DNA of 64,000 bases from CADEED01 sp963711635 (GCA_963711635.1 CAVQEZ010000001.1:168888-232887); one strand, 5' to 3'; positions 24,956 to 35,028 are shown, counted from the stretch's first letter. Program-made: numbers and translations. The notes: generated by a model not told the origin, from the letters alone.

Positions 24956-27056
24956 ATGCGTATCACCATCACCTTGGTTGCCCTCGTGCCGCTCGCCGCC
25001 AATGCCGGCGATACCGGTGTCGAACCCGTGCAGGCAAACGTGACGTCGGGAGCCGAGGTCGTGGTCACGGCCACGCGCGAACCGCGCGATTCGCTGGTCA
25101 CACCCGCGAGCGTCACGCGCATCGGCGGCGACGCCCTGGCGGAGCTCAGCGCGAAGCATCAGGCCGAGGCGCTCAATCAAGGTGCCGGTGTCTACGTGCA
25201 GCGAGGCAGCGGCTCCGAGAGCCTGACGGCCATCCGCTCGCCGGTGCTGTCCGGCGCGGGCGCCTGCGGCGCCTTCCTCATGGCCGAGGACAACATGCCC
25301 ATCCGTCCGGTGGGTTTCTGCAATCTCAACGACATGTTCGAGCTCAACTACGAGCAGGCCGGTGCCATCGAAGTGTTGCGCGGCCCGGGCTCGGCCATGT
25401 ACGGCGCCAGCGCCGTGCATGGCATCGTGAACGTGCTCACGCCGCGCGTGGCAGACCTGGCCAGCTTTTCGGCGGGCGTCGAGGGTGGCTCGGACTCCTT
25501 CATACGCGTAAGGCTCGGCGCCGGGCATGAGTTCGGCGACTGGGGCATCGGCGCCTACGGACTGGGAACGAGCGCGCCGGGCTGGCGCGAATCTTCGGGT
25601 GTCGACGAGGCCAAGCTCAATCTACTCGCGGACGGTGAGGTCGGCGGCGGCACACTGCGCCTGCGCGCCGCCGGGACGAAACTCAATCAGGACACCGCGG
25701 GGTTCATCCAGGGCTACAACAGCTATCGTGACGAAGACATCGCGCGCAGCAATCCCAATCCCGAGGCCTTCCGCGACGCTTCGAGTGCGCGGGTCTCGGC
25801 GCATTTCCAGCGCGACAACTGCTTCGCACGCGACTGCCGCTTCGAACTGGCCGGCATCTATCGCCGCTCGACCATGGATTTCATCCAGCATTTCCTGATA
25901 GGCAAGCCCTTCGAGCACAACGCGGGGACCAGCTACATGCTGAGCGGCACGCTGGCGATGAATTTCTTCGCCAACGCGCTCGAGGCGCGGCTGTCGGTGG
26001 ACGCCGAGACCGCCGACTCGGAGCTCACCGAGTTCCAGCCCGGGCCCGCAACCGATGGCGCGCCCGGGGCGAATGCCATCCGCCCCGCCGGCTTTCACTA
26101 CAACTACAGCGTGGATTCGGACACCGTTGGCGGAACTCTGGCGCTGGACTGGCGCTTTGCAAATCACTGGTCGCTGGCCGGCGCGCTGCGCACCGACACC
26201 ACGCGCTACGACTACGACAATCACATGATCAGCGGCAACACGGATCAGAACGGGGTGCCCTGCCCGGGCGGCTGCCTGTATTCGCGCCCGGCCGACCGCA
26301 GCGACACCTTCGACAACTTCGCGCCGCGCATCACGCTCTCCTGGCAGCCCGGAGATCGCTCGATGTTGTACCTGTCGGGCTCGTCGGGATTTCGTCCGCC
26401 GGAAATGACCGAGGTCTACCGCCTCCAGCGTCAGCAGACGGTCGCCGATCTCGACAGCGAGGAGCTCGAATCGCTCGAGGCCGGGTGGAAATTCCGCACG
26501 GCAGTCTTCACGTTCACGACCGCCGTGTTCGACATGAGGAAGACCAACGTGATCTTGCGCGAAGCCAATGGCTTCAATGTCAGCAACGGCATCACCACGC
26601 ATCGCGGCGTGGAATATGAAGCGCGCGTCAGGCTCAACGACATGTTCTCCGCGCGCGCCGCCGGCAGCTACGCGCGCCACGAATATGGATTCTCGCGCCC
26701 GGTCGAGGGCGGCGAGACCATCGTCAAGGGCAACGACGTCGATACGGCGCCGCGCCAGCTTCACAACGTCGGCATCGACGCGCAGTTCGGTGAGGCGTTG
26801 AGCGCGGGCATCGACGGTGACCTTCGTGGATCGCTACTTGCTCGACGCGGCGAACACGGCCGCCTATCCCGGACACACCGTGGCCAACCTGCGCGTCGAC
26901 TGGCGCCCGAGCGACGAGCTGCGCGCCAGCCTGCGCGTCGACAATGTGCTCGATTCGGCCTACGCCGATCGCGCCGACTTCGCCTTCGGCAACTACCGCT
27001 ATTTCCCGGCGCGCGGCCGCGCGCTGTTCCTGTCGCTGGACTTCGCTACCAACTGA
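24956..27056 (+). CDS. TonB-dependent receptor, one frameshift near the 3' end
   Basis: About 700 residues. Signal peptide MRITITLVALVPLAANA, then the receptor plug: VVVTATREPRDSL, VYVQRGSGSES, AGAIEVLRGPGSAMYGASAV and HGIVNVLTP. The barrel contains FRPPEMTEVYR (the conserved FRxPE region) and DNVLDSAYAD. One extra G near 26812 (GIDG / VTFVDRYLL) breaks the frame; the last 80 residues continue from 26817 to the stop at 27056. Two cysteines flank the plug insertion (ACGAF, GFCNLN). Outer-membrane import of a siderophore, cobalamin or similar is typical; the ligand is unknown. It is divergent from the patatin gene. Confidence 0.88.
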
Positions 27057-27081
27057 CCAATCTTCGAACAAGGATAAACGC

Positions 27082-27834
27082 TTGGCCTGGGCTCTCTACA
27101 TCGTCTCCGGATTGCTGTCGCTCGGTCTCATCGTCCACTGCATCAAGACTGGGCGGAACACCATCTGGGTGTACGTGTTAGTCGTACTGATTTCCTTCCC
27201 GTTCGTGGGTTCGCTGGTGTACCTCGGTGCGGAAGTACTTCCAGACCTGCTGCGTTCCCGTGGCAGCCAGCGCGCCGTGCGCGGCTTCCGCAAGACACTC
27301 GACCCCGAGGGCGAGCTGCGGCAGGCCGAGAACGCCATGAAGGTGAGCGGCACGGTGGCCGCGCGCCAGAAGTATGCCGACGAGCTGGTGAGACTCGGAC
27401 GTGCCGCCGAAGCGGTGACTATCTATCAGAATTGTCTTACAGGAGTTTTCGCCGACGATCCCAAGCTGCTGCTGGGCTACGCGCAGGCGCAGTTCGCGGC
27501 GGGTGACGCGACCGCGGCGCGCAACACGCTCGACGACCTGATCCGCAGGAACCCGGACTTCAAGTCACCGGACGGCCACCTGCTGTACGCGCGGGCGCTG
27601 GAAGGCGAAGGGAACCACGAAAAGGCTTTATCCGAGTACGCGACGCTGGCCGAGTATTACCCCGGCGCCGAGGCGGGCGTGCGTTACGCGAAGCTGTTGA
27701 ATCGCCTGGGACGGGGCCCGCTGGCCCAGCAGACGCTGCAGGCGCTGCTCGAACGGGCCCGCTACGCCCCGGCCCACTATCGCAAGGCCCAGCGCGAATG
27801 GCTGGACCAGGCCGCGAGCGAACTGCGCAATTGA
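27082..27834 (+). CDS. Membrane-anchored TPR protein with PLDc_N-like N-terminus
   Basis: A 250-residue protein. The first 55 residues form two membrane helices resembling the PLDc_N module (ALYIVSGLLSLGLIVHC, then WVYVLVVLISFPFVGSLVYL). The rest is a series of TPR-like helical pairs (YADELVRLGRAAEAVTIYQN, LLGYAQAQFAAGDATAARN, LYARALEGEGNHEKALSEYA). Cytoplasmic scaffold role is likely. TTG at 27082 is used because AAGGAT lies just upstream and there is no ATG before the first helix; the start is 26 bases after the receptor stop. Confidence 0.75.
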   Translation: MAWALYIVSGLLSLGLIVHCIKTGRNTIWVYVLVVLISFPFVGSLVYLGAEVLPDLLRSRGSQRAVRGFRKTLDPEGELRQAENAMKVSGTVAARQKYADELVRLGRAAEAVTIYQNCLTGVFADDPKLLLGYAQAQFAAGDATAARNTLDDLIRRNPDFKSPDGHLLYARALEGEGNHEKALSEYATLAEYYPGAEAGVRYAKLLNRLGRGPLAQQTLQALLERARYAPAHYRKAQREWLDQAASELRN

Positions 27835-27841
27835 CGCCCGA

Positions 27842-28033
27842 TCAACGCTTGCGATTGATGGAGCGGAACGAAACGCCCTCCATCATGGCCTTGTAGCGCA
27901 CCGCACCCGGCGACCGACCCAGCTTCTGCGCCGCGACGCGCGCCGACACCTTTGACTTCGCGAACTGGCGCAGTTTCTTCATGTCGCCTGCCGACCATTC
28001 GCGCATGTGCCGAGCACCTTTCTTCGTGGCCAT
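27842..28033 (-). CDS. Small basic helix-turn-helix-like protein, copy 1
   Basis: A 63-residue basic protein: MATKKGARHMREWSAGDMKK at the start, then LRQFAKSKVSARVAAQKLGR and AVRYKAMMEGV. The arrangement of a Trp, a central helix and 'AAxxLGRsxGAVxYKA' resembles a compact Myb/SANT or homeodomain-like DNA-binding helix set. It is a close paralogue of the 78-residue protein at 39038-39274, with more than half of the core positions identical by eye. Function unknown; DNA binding is inferred. ATG at 28033 matches the start of the paralogue. Confidence 0.75.
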   Translation of the reverse strand: MATKKGARHMREWSAGDMKKLRQFAKSKVSARVAAQKLGRSPGAVRYKAMMEGVSFRSINRKR

Positions 28034-28147
28034 TCGTGCAGTCCTCTTCGAGCCTGGTGGTTTGAGGCCATAGTCTAACAACAATCCCCCGGGTGGGAGC
28101 CAGCGTCGCCGGTTGCCGACAATGCTAGGCAAGGCGGCCTATCAAGG

Positions 28148-28978
28148 TCACGTCAGCTTGATAGACCTGGGATCGAAGTTAGGCGCAGGAAACCTTAGTG
28201 GTAACTGCTCGAACTCGTAAATAAGCAGTTGTGACACGGCGAAATCGCGGAACCACTTGCGGTTGGCAGGAACTATGTACCAGGGCGCATGGTCGGTCGT
28301 GCACCTCGCAAACATCGACTCGAAGGCGCGCGTGTAGGCGGCCCACTGCTGCCGCTTCTCCAGATCGCCGGTATCAAACTTCCAGTTCTTGCGCCTGTCG
28401 GTGAGCCGTTCCTGGAAGCGGGCGAGTTGTTCGTCCTTGCTGATGTGCAGGAAAATTTTTACAACGCGGGTGCCGGAAGCGTCTAGCAAGCGCTCGAAAT
28501 CGTTGATCTGGTCATAACGGCGGCTCCAGACATCCTCGGGCACGAGATCGTTGACGCGCACGATCAGGACATCCTCGTAGTGCGAGCGGTTGAAAACCGC
28601 GACCTCTCCCCTGGGCGGCGTGTGCCGGTGGATGCGCCACAGGAAGTCGTGGCGCAATTCATTGGCGCTCGGGCCCTTGAACGCCGTCACCGTGCACCCT
28701 TGCGGGTTGAATGCACCAAATACGCGCCGGATGGTGCTGTCCTTGCCACCGCCGTCGATGGCCTGCAGCGCGATCAGCATCGCGAACCGGGCGTCGGCGT
28801 ACATCTTGTACTGCAGCTCTTCCAGGCGCGTGAGGTTCTCGGTCGTGGCAGCCACGGCCTTGTCCTTGTCCCAGCCGAACACGCGGTCGGCGTCGGCATC
28901 GGCCAGTTTCGGGCGTGCACCCGGCCTCACTCGCAGCTTGTCGGGAATGTCGCGGCGCGGCACGGGTTTCTGGGTCAT
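28148..28978 (-). CDS. ppk2: Polyphosphate kinase 2 family protein
   Basis: A 276-residue PPK2 that would transfer phosphate between polyphosphate and nucleotides. The P-loop region is ALQAIDGGGKDSTIRRV, followed by NPQGCTVTAFKGPS, DFLWRIHRHTPPRGEV, FNRSHYEDVLIVRV and the lid region RLTDRRKNWKFDTGDLEKR. The length and motifs fit the single-domain class that phosphorylates AMP and/or ADP; specificity cannot be told. ATG at 28978 overlaps the stop of the agmatine deiminase gene, indicating coupling. Confidence 0.9.
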   Translation of the reverse strand: MTQKPVPRRDIPDKLRVRPGARPKLADADADRVFGWDKDKAVAATTENLTRLEELQYKMYADARFAMLIALQAIDGGGKDSTIRRVFGAFNPQGCTVTAFKGPSANELRHDFLWRIHRHTPPRGEVAVFNRSHYEDVLIVRVNDLVPEDVWSRRYDQINDFERLLDASGTRVVKIFLHISKDEQLARFQERLTDRRKNWKFDTGDLEKRQQWAAYTRAFESMFARCTTDHAPWYIVPANRKWFRDFAVSQLLIYEFEQLPLRFPAPNFDPRSIKLT

Positions 28979-30063
28979 CGGGGCACCTGCTGGGTGATGC
29001 AATGGATGTTTCCGCCGCCTAACAGGATCTCGCGCGCCGGCACGCCGACGACCTTGCGGCCCGGAAACGCCCGCTTGAGTTTCGCGGCCGCCACCTTGTC
29101 GGTGCGCGGGTCGAGCAGCGGCATCACGATACCGCCGTTGGCGATGTAGAAATTCACGTAGCTTGCGGCCAGGCGCATGCCGGCGATCCGGCCGCGCACG
29201 GTGTCCCGAACCTGCACGCCGACGGTTTCCTCGGCGCGGTAGCGCAGCGGGCCGGGCATGGGAAGTTTGACGACGGCCAGGCGGCGGCCACGCGCATCGC
29301 GCGCGGCGGCGAGCCGGTCGAGTGCGTCCTGCGACACCGCATGTTGCGGATCGCGTTTGTTCTCGGTCCAGTGCAGTGCCACGGCGCCCGGACGCACGAA
29401 GCAGGCCAGATTGTCGACGTGCCCGCCGGTCTCGTCGTCGACCACACCCTCACCCAGCCAGACCACCTGCTGCACGCCCAGGTACGCCTGGAGATGGCGT
29501 TCCATCTCGTCCTTCGAAACTCCGGGATTGCGATTCGAGTTCAGCAGTACCTGCTCGGTGACCAGCGCGGTGCCTTCGCCGTCCACGTGAATGGCGCCGC
29601 CCTCATTGACGATGGGCGCGCGATAGCGATCGCAGCCTTCGATCTCGAGCACTTTTTGCGCTACGAGGTCATCCTGGTCCCAGGGGAAATAGAGTCCGCC
29701 CTGCAGGCCGCCCCAGGCATTGAAGCGCCAGTCGACGCCGCGGCGCGTCCCCTTGCGGTTGGTCACGAAGGTCGGGCCGACGTCACGCATCCATGCATCG
29801 TCGTGCGAAATCTCGAGCACGCGCACCTGCGGCGGAAGTTGTGCGCGTGCATATTCATAGCTTGCGGCCGAGACGCCCACGCTCACCGGCTCGAACCTGG
29901 CGATGGCAGTGGCCACGTTGGCGAAAGCCTGCTGCGCCGGTAACGCTCCCAGCCGCCAGTTGTCAGCCCGCTCGGGCCACAGCATCCAGCAACCGGCATG
30001 CGGCGAAAATTCGGCGGGCATGGAGAAACCGTCGTGCGCCGGGGTGTCTTGAAGTGTGGCCAT
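28975..30063 (-). CDS. aguA: Agmatine deiminase
   Basis: A 362-residue porphyromonas-type peptidyl-arginine deiminase family enzyme converting agmatine to N-carbamoylputrescine and ammonia. Catalytic regions are intact: DDAWMRDVGPTFV, the His in ETGGHVDNLACF, and the nucleophile Cys in GGGNIHCITQQ at the C-terminus. The usual partner, N-carbamoylputrescine amidohydrolase (AguB), is not adjacent and was not recognised in the window. It feeds putrescine synthesis, in apparent contrast to the catabolic cluster at 39-50 kb. It overlaps the PPK2 gene by four bases. Confidence 0.93.
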   Translation of the reverse strand: MATLQDTPAHDGFSMPAEFSPHAGCWMLWPERADNWRLGALPAQQAFANVATAIARFEPVSVGVSAASYEYARAQLPPQVRVLEISHDDAWMRDVGPTFVTNRKGTRRGVDWRFNAWGGLQGGLYFPWDQDDLVAQKVLEIEGCDRYRAPIVNEGGAIHVDGEGTALVTEQVLLNSNRNPGVSKDEMERHLQAYLGVQQVVWLGEGVVDDETGGHVDNLACFVRPGAVALHWTENKRDPQHAVSQDALDRLAAARDARGRRLAVVKLPMPGPLRYRAEETVGVQVRDTVRGRIAGMRLAASYVNFYIANGGIVMPLLDPRTDKVAAAKLKRAFPGRKVVGVPAREILLGGGNIHCITQQVPR

Positions 30064-30158
30064 GGGGCGGGATTGTAGCGGGCTCGTTGACGTCCGAATG
30101 GGCCAGGATGCTGTGTTAGCATCGCGGCCCTTTGGTCCGCTTCGAGAAAGTACGCACG

Positions 30159-31469
30159 ATGGCAACGCCCGCAAGTCCCAAGGTCGCACCGCCGCCCGGC
30201 GGCGCAAAGATTTCCATCCAGAACGGCAAATTGTCGGTTCCGGATCAGCCGATCATTCCGTTTATCGAAGGCGACGGGACCGGCCGTGACATCTGGCGCG
30301 CCAGCGTGCGCGTGATGGACGCGGCGGTTCAGAAAGCCTACGGCGGGAAGAAAAAGATTCACTGGCTCGAGATCTTCGCGGGCGAGAAATCGTTCAAGGC
30401 ATTCAACAGCTGGTTGCCCGACGAAACCGTCGAGGCCTGCCGCGAATACCTGGTGTCCATCAAGGGCCCGCTGACCACGCCCGTGGGCGGTGGCATCCGC
30501 TCGCTCAACGTAGCATTGCGGCAGTTGTTAGACCTGTACGTGTGCCTGCGCCCGGTGCGCTGGTTCAAGGGCGTGCCTTCGCCAGTCAAGGCGCCCGAGA
30601 AAGTCGACATGGTGATCTTCCGTGAGAACACCGAAGACATCTACGCCGGCATCGAGTTCGAGCACGGCACCGAGGACAACAAGAAGTTCAAGGAGCTGTT
30701 CAAGCAGGCCTTCCCCAAGGCGTACGCCAAGATCCGCTTCCCGGACACCTCGGGCATAGGCTTCAAGCCGGTGTCGCAGGAAGGCACCGAGCGGCTGTTC
30801 AAGGCGGCGCTGTTGTACGCGATCGAAAACAAGCGCCGCAACGTCACCATCGTTCACAAGGGGAACATCCAGAAGTTCACCGAGGGCGCGTTCCGCAACT
30901 GGGCCTATGCGCTCGCGGAAAGCGGCGAGTTCGCCAGCAAGTTCTACACCTGGGAACAGTGGGGCCGCACCAAGTCGGCGTCGGGCGAGAAGGCCGCGAA
31001 TGACGAGCAGGCGGCGGCGCTCAAGGCCGGCAAGATCCTCGTCAAGGACGCCATCGCCGACATCGCGCTCCAGCAGGTGCTCACGCGCCCGGATGAATTC
31101 GACGTGATCGCCACGACGAATCTCAACGGCGACTATCTATCCGACGCGCTGGCCGCGCAGGTCGGTGGCATCGGCATCGCGCCGGGCGCCAACATCAACT
31201 ACGTGACCGGCCATGCCGTGTTCGAAGCCACGCACGGCACGGCGCCCAAGTATGCCGACCTGGACCAGGTGAACCCGGGCTCGGTAATCCTCTCAGGCGA
31301 GATGATGCTGCGTTACATGGGCTGGACCGAGGCGGCGGACGCCATCATCTCGGCGATGGACAAGACCATCGCGCAGAAAGTCGTGACCTACGACTTCGCG
31401 CGCCTGATGGAAGGCGCGACCAAGGTGAAGTGCTCGGAATTCGGCGACGCGCTGATCCGGAATATGTAA
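30159..31469 (+). CDS. icd: Isocitrate dehydrogenase (NADP+)
   Basis: A 436-residue TCA-cycle enzyme, close in length and layout to E. coli Icd. Motifs in order: FIEGDGTGRDIW, GGGIRSLNVALRQ (substrate Ser), DMVIFRENTEDIYAG, IRFPDTSGIGFKPVS, VHKGNIQKFTEGAFR, TTNLNGDYLSD and THGTAPKYADLDQVNPG. The Lys-Tyr after HGTAP is the NADP-specific signature. No truncation. It is divergent from aguA across 95 bases and ends in a clear terminator. Confidence 0.96.
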   Translation: MATPASPKVAPPPGGAKISIQNGKLSVPDQPIIPFIEGDGTGRDIWRASVRVMDAAVQKAYGGKKKIHWLEIFAGEKSFKAFNSWLPDETVEACREYLVSIKGPLTTPVGGGIRSLNVALRQLLDLYVCLRPVRWFKGVPSPVKAPEKVDMVIFRENTEDIYAGIEFEHGTEDNKKFKELFKQAFPKAYAKIRFPDTSGIGFKPVSQEGTERLFKAALLYAIENKRRNVTIVHKGNIQKFTEGAFRNWAYALAESGEFASKFYTWEQWGRTKSASGEKAANDEQAAALKAGKILVKDAIADIALQQVLTRPDEFDVIATTNLNGDYLSDALAAQVGGIGIAPGANINYVTGHAVFEATHGTAPKYADLDQVNPGSVILSGEMMLRYMGWTEAADAIISAMDKTIAQKVVTYDFARLMEGATKVKCSEFGDALIRNM

Positions 31470-31491
31470 GCGGAAGCACGCTTCGCTGCCC

Positions 31492-31531
31492 GAACGCCGG
31501 CCCTTCTGCGCGAGAATGGCCGGCGTTCTCG
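31492..31531 (+). terminator. Terminator after icd
   Basis: GAACGCCGGCC (31492-31502) pairs perfectly over 11 bases with GGCCGGCGTTC (31518-31528), followed by TCGTTTGT. It begins 22 bases after the icd stop. Confidence 0.65.
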
Positions 31532-31567
31532 TTTGTGCGGCACGGCGTGGGGCTTTATCCTCGCGCC

Positions 31568-33085
31568 ATGCACATCAAACTACCCGCCGCGGCCCTGGGC
31601 TGCGTGATGTTGACGTCCGGCGTACTGGCCGCGGAACCGGTCACCGTCGAGGCAACCATCCCGATTGAAGTCCTGGCCATCGACCCGGCCATCGCCACCG
31701 GTGGGATCCCGCTGCAAAGGACCTGGAGCGCGCCGCGCATCGCCATGCAGCCGGCGCGCGCCGCGCGCGGCGCGGTGCTCGAAAAGAATGGCGACGTACT
31801 GACGCTCGCCTTGCTGATACCGGTACAGAAGTCGGCCGACGGCACGGCGCGGCTCGACGGTCCGGCGGACCGGATCGCGTGGTGCGCTCCGTTGCGCTTC
31901 ATGGCGAATGCCCTCAACTGCTACCAGGATCTGGATTCGGACGGCAAATTCGAGACCACGCGCCTCGGCCTGCTGGGTACGGACGAGGCGCTCGCGCTGA
32001 GCCGGCTGCAGGAGCCCAAGCCCATCGAGCCGCTGGCGTACCGGGCCGCGAACGACGCCGAGCTGCCACGGTTCCAGGTCGGCTATCGCGCCTGCGGCGC
32101 GACCGTCGACCGGCCCCACAGCTTCGACGGCGAGTTGCGTTTCGCAACCGTGGTACGCCGCGCGGAGGGTGTGCAATGGCCGAATGCGGGACGCTGCGAC
32201 AGCATCGCGCGCCTCATCGAGACGACGCCGGACGGCACGAAGCGCTTCGAGATGGGGCGCTTCAAGATCGACGTGCGCGAGAGCACGGAGCAGGAACTGG
32301 CAACCAGGCTGGTCGAAGGCATTGCGCCGGGTACGCTGCTGGCGCACGTGCGTACCAGCTGGCCGCTGACCGACGCCACGGAACGGCCGGCGGAAGCGGA
32401 AGCCGTCACCGGCAATTCGTCGTTCCTGGTCGCGCTCGGCAAACCCGCGATCGCTACTCGCGCCAAGCCCGGCGATGAGATCTTCTCCGTCGAGGTGCGG
32501 CACGGACTCAGCGGCACGCTCGAGGTGGATTCCGAGCCGCGGCTGAAGCGCGACAAGATCCGGCTCCCGGCCGGCACGCCGGTCTATGGCATCCCGATGC
32601 GCTCCAACCTCACGCCGTTGCAGGACGCCGAGGTAGTTTGGTGCACACCGTTCCAGCGGCCGGATGGCAAGCTGCGCGCGCACTGCTTCGCGCCGTACCT
32701 GGGCGGGACCTCGCTGGTGGAGGCGTATTCCACACCCTATGCGGTGCGCGGCGTCGATCCACAGGGACGCGGTCGCAATCCGCCCGTGGTCGCGCGCGGC
32801 CCCGCGGACTTCGGCGCGCCGCTGGTGCTCTCCGTCAAGGTCAGCGCGGCGGATCAGAAATCGGTGCACATCGCGTGGTCGCTGGCGCCCCGCGGTCAAT
32901 GGCTGCCGTCGGAATGGCGCTTCCTGCGTGCCCGCAACCAGAACGCCCTGATGCTGATCGGCGAACTGCTGCTGAAGATCGGCCCGGTCGACGACGGCCA
33001 GACTTTCGGCATCACCGTCGTCGGCGAGGCCGATGCGGGCACGGGTCTCGACCTGCCGGCGGATGCGGTACGCCTGCTGCGTTAG
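31568..33085 (+). CDS. Exported protein of unknown function, 505 residues
   Basis: Not recognised. The signal peptide is clear (MHIKLPAAALGCVMLTSGVLAA). The mature protein is rich in short beta strands and has repeated 'xWCxPxxF' patterns (IAWCAPLRFMANALNCYQ and VVWCTPFQRPDGKLRAHCF) with paired cysteines, suggesting two related subdomains. The C-terminus GLDLPADAVRLLR is strand-like. Probably periplasmic or surface-exposed. It converges on the S9 peptidase gene with 18 bases between stops. Confidence 0.65.
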   Translation: MHIKLPAAALGCVMLTSGVLAAEPVTVEATIPIEVLAIDPAIATGGIPLQRTWSAPRIAMQPARAARGAVLEKNGDVLTLALLIPVQKSADGTARLDGPADRIAWCAPLRFMANALNCYQDLDSDGKFETTRLGLLGTDEALALSRLQEPKPIEPLAYRAANDAELPRFQVGYRACGATVDRPHSFDGELRFATVVRRAEGVQWPNAGRCDSIARLIETTPDGTKRFEMGRFKIDVRESTEQELATRLVEGIAPGTLLAHVRTSWPLTDATERPAEAEAVTGNSSFLVALGKPAIATRAKPGDEIFSVEVRHGLSGTLEVDSEPRLKRDKIRLPAGTPVYGIPMRSNLTPLQDAEVVWCTPFQRPDGKLRAHCFAPYLGGTSLVEAYSTPYAVRGVDPQGRGRNPPVVARGPADFGAPLVLSVKVSAADQKSVHIAWSLAPRGQWLPSEWRFLRARNQNALMLIGELLLKIGPVDDGQTFGITVVGEADAGTGLDLPADAVRLLR

Positions 33086-33103
33086 GAAACTGCCGACGCC
33101 CAC

Positions 33104-35005
33104 TCAATTGTTGGCGGCCAGGAAACCCTCCAGCTTCGTCAGCAAGGTCTGGCGCCACTCGAAGCGCGACAGCGAATGATTGCCGTCCTTGATGATCACC
33201 AGCTCGTGCTTTTTCTTCGCTCCGTCGAGCGCGCGCGCCATGCGCTTGCTGTGATCCACCAACACCTGGATATCGTCGTCGCCGTGCACCAGCAGGACGG
33301 GAATCTTGATCTTCTCGGGGCTGCGCAGCGGTGAGCCGGCCTTGAGCTCATCGGCGTCGGTGCCGAGGATGCGAGCCACGGCCTTGCGACCGCCATAGAA
33401 GCGGCTGTCTTCGCGCGCCAGCGCCTTGAGATCGGCCACGCCGGCGATGCTGACCGAGCAGCGGTACAGGTCGGGCTCGCGAACCGCGCTCATCAGCGCC
33501 GCGTAGCCACCGTAACTCCAGCCCACGATGCTGACATGCGCGGGATCGGCGATGCCCTCGGCGATGGCCCAGCGCGTGGCGGCGGTGATGTCGTCGACCA
33601 TCACCGTGCCCCAGCCCTGCAGCCCCGCCTCGTACCATTCGAAGCCGTAACCCGTCGACCCGCGATAATTGACCTGCAGCACCGCGTAACCGCGGCTCGC
33701 GAAGAACTGCACCATCTCATCGAAGCCCCAGCGGTCGCGCACGTGCGGCCCACCATGCGGATACATGACCATGGGCAGCTTCTTGCCATTCGAGCCCACC
33801 GGCAGCGTGAGGTAACCCGGCAGCATCACGCCGTCTGGTCCCTTGATCTTCACCGGCTTCATGGGCGCGAGCTGCGCGCCTGCCAGCGCGGGATTGGCGC
33901 TGCCCACGCGGCGCAACTTCTTTTCGTCGAGATCGAGGACGTGGTAGTCCGTCGGCCGCACGTCCTTCGAGGACGCGATCAGCAGTTTCCGCCCGTCGGT
34001 GGACGAATCCACGACGCGGTTGTTGGCGTTCGGCAGCACCGTGTCGATGGCGTCGAAGATGCTCTTGGCATGCTCATCGAACACCATGCGGCCAGGCATG
34101 TCGGTCTCGTAGCTGAAGCCGACGATGCGCCGGTCTGCCGGCCAGTAGATAGGACCGCCGACGTCGACTTCGCCGTTGGCGAACAACAGCTGCCGGCTGC
34201 TCTTCTCGTTGAGATCCATCTCGAAGATGGCCTCGCGCCCGTTGTGGGCGGCGGTCACCAGCAGCGTTCCGGGCGTCGGGCCGAATCCGACCGCGTCGAA
34301 GTCGTTTTCGCCCAACTCCCACTTGGCCAGCGTGCGCCAGCTGGCGTCGGCCGAATCGCGCGTGATGAACGTGGACTTGCTGTCGTCGAATCCGGCGCCG
34401 AAGCGCACCACGCCGGCACGGTCGGTGGTCCAGTAAAGGATGGGCGAGCGCGCGCGCTGCACCACGCTCGTGAGCCCGGTGTAGATATCGAGAGAGTGCA
34501 CGTTGGGAAAAATCGAGAATTCTTCGGCGAGCTGGATCAGCACGTGCTTCGGATCGTTGACCAGCCAGTCGGTGATGCGATCCTGGAATTGCGCGGCTCC
34601 GTTCGAGCCGTTCTGCACCAGCACCTTGGGCTTGCCCTTGCCGCTGGTGTCGATGGCCACCAGGCGCGTGACCGCGTATGGCTGCCCGGACGAGAACTGC
34701 GTGCCGCGCATGCCGCACAGCAGGCGCTCGTTCGATTTGAAGCTGCACCACGTGATTTCGAAGGTGTCGACCGTGGCCGACATCAGTCCGCGCCGTTCGC
34801 GCTTCGCCAGGTCGAGCACCACCAGTACGCGCGCATCCTGGGCGCGCGTGACGAAGGCGACCAGGCTGCCGTCGGGCGAGAGCGCCGGGGCGGCGAAATC
34901 AGTGTCGGCGGAGAAGTCCGCGATGCTGGGCATCGCGAATGCGCCCGACGACGCGCACGCTACCAACACGGCGCAGGCGGCGCCGCGTCGTCTTGCAGTC
35001 ACCAT
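33104..35005 (-). CDS. S9 family (prolyl oligopeptidase-type) peptidase
   Basis: A 633-residue exported serine peptidase. Signal peptide MVTARRRGAACAVLVACASS, then a beta-propeller (about 40-370) with ALSPDGSLVAFVTR-type blades. The alpha/beta-hydrolase domain follows with YPHGGPHVRDRWGF, YRGSTGYG, nucleophile GWSYGGYAAL, acid in LLVHGDDDIQV and catalytic His in IKDGNHSLSR. All three catalytic residues are intact. It resembles acylaminoacyl-peptidase/DPP-like S9C enzymes that degrade peptides in the periplasm. Confidence 0.92.
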   Translation of the reverse strand: MVTARRRGAACAVLVACASSGAFAMPSIADFSADTDFAAPALSPDGSLVAFVTRAQDARVLVVLDLAKRERRGLMSATVDTFEITWCSFKSNERLLCGMRGTQFSSGQPYAVTRLVAIDTSGKGKPKVLVQNGSNGAAQFQDRITDWLVNDPKHVLIQLAEEFSIFPNVHSLDIYTGLTSVVQRARSPILYWTTDRAGVVRFGAGFDDSKSTFITRDSADASWRTLAKWELGENDFDAVGFGPTPGTLLVTAAHNGREAIFEMDLNEKSSRQLLFANGEVDVGGPIYWPADRRIVGFSYETDMPGRMVFDEHAKSIFDAIDTVLPNANNRVVDSSTDGRKLLIASSKDVRPTDYHVLDLDEKKLRRVGSANPALAGAQLAPMKPVKIKGPDGVMLPGYLTLPVGSNGKKLPMVMYPHGGPHVRDRWGFDEMVQFFASRGYAVLQVNYRGSTGYGFEWYEAGLQGWGTVMVDDITAATRWAIAEGIADPAHVSIVGWSYGGYAALMSAVREPDLYRCSVSIAGVADLKALAREDSRFYGGRKAVARILGTDADELKAGSPLRSPEKIKIPVLLVHGDDDIQVLVDHSKRMARALDGAKKKHELVIIKDGNHSLSRFEWRQTLLTKLEGFLAANN

Positions 35006-35028
35006 CGCTCCCTCCCAGGACGACCAAA

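Noticed and set aside
31580..33103. 507-codon antisense frame opposite the unknown exported protein.
   Set aside because: The sense frame has a signal peptide and a coherent fold pattern; the antisense one is Arg/His/Gly-rich without motifs.
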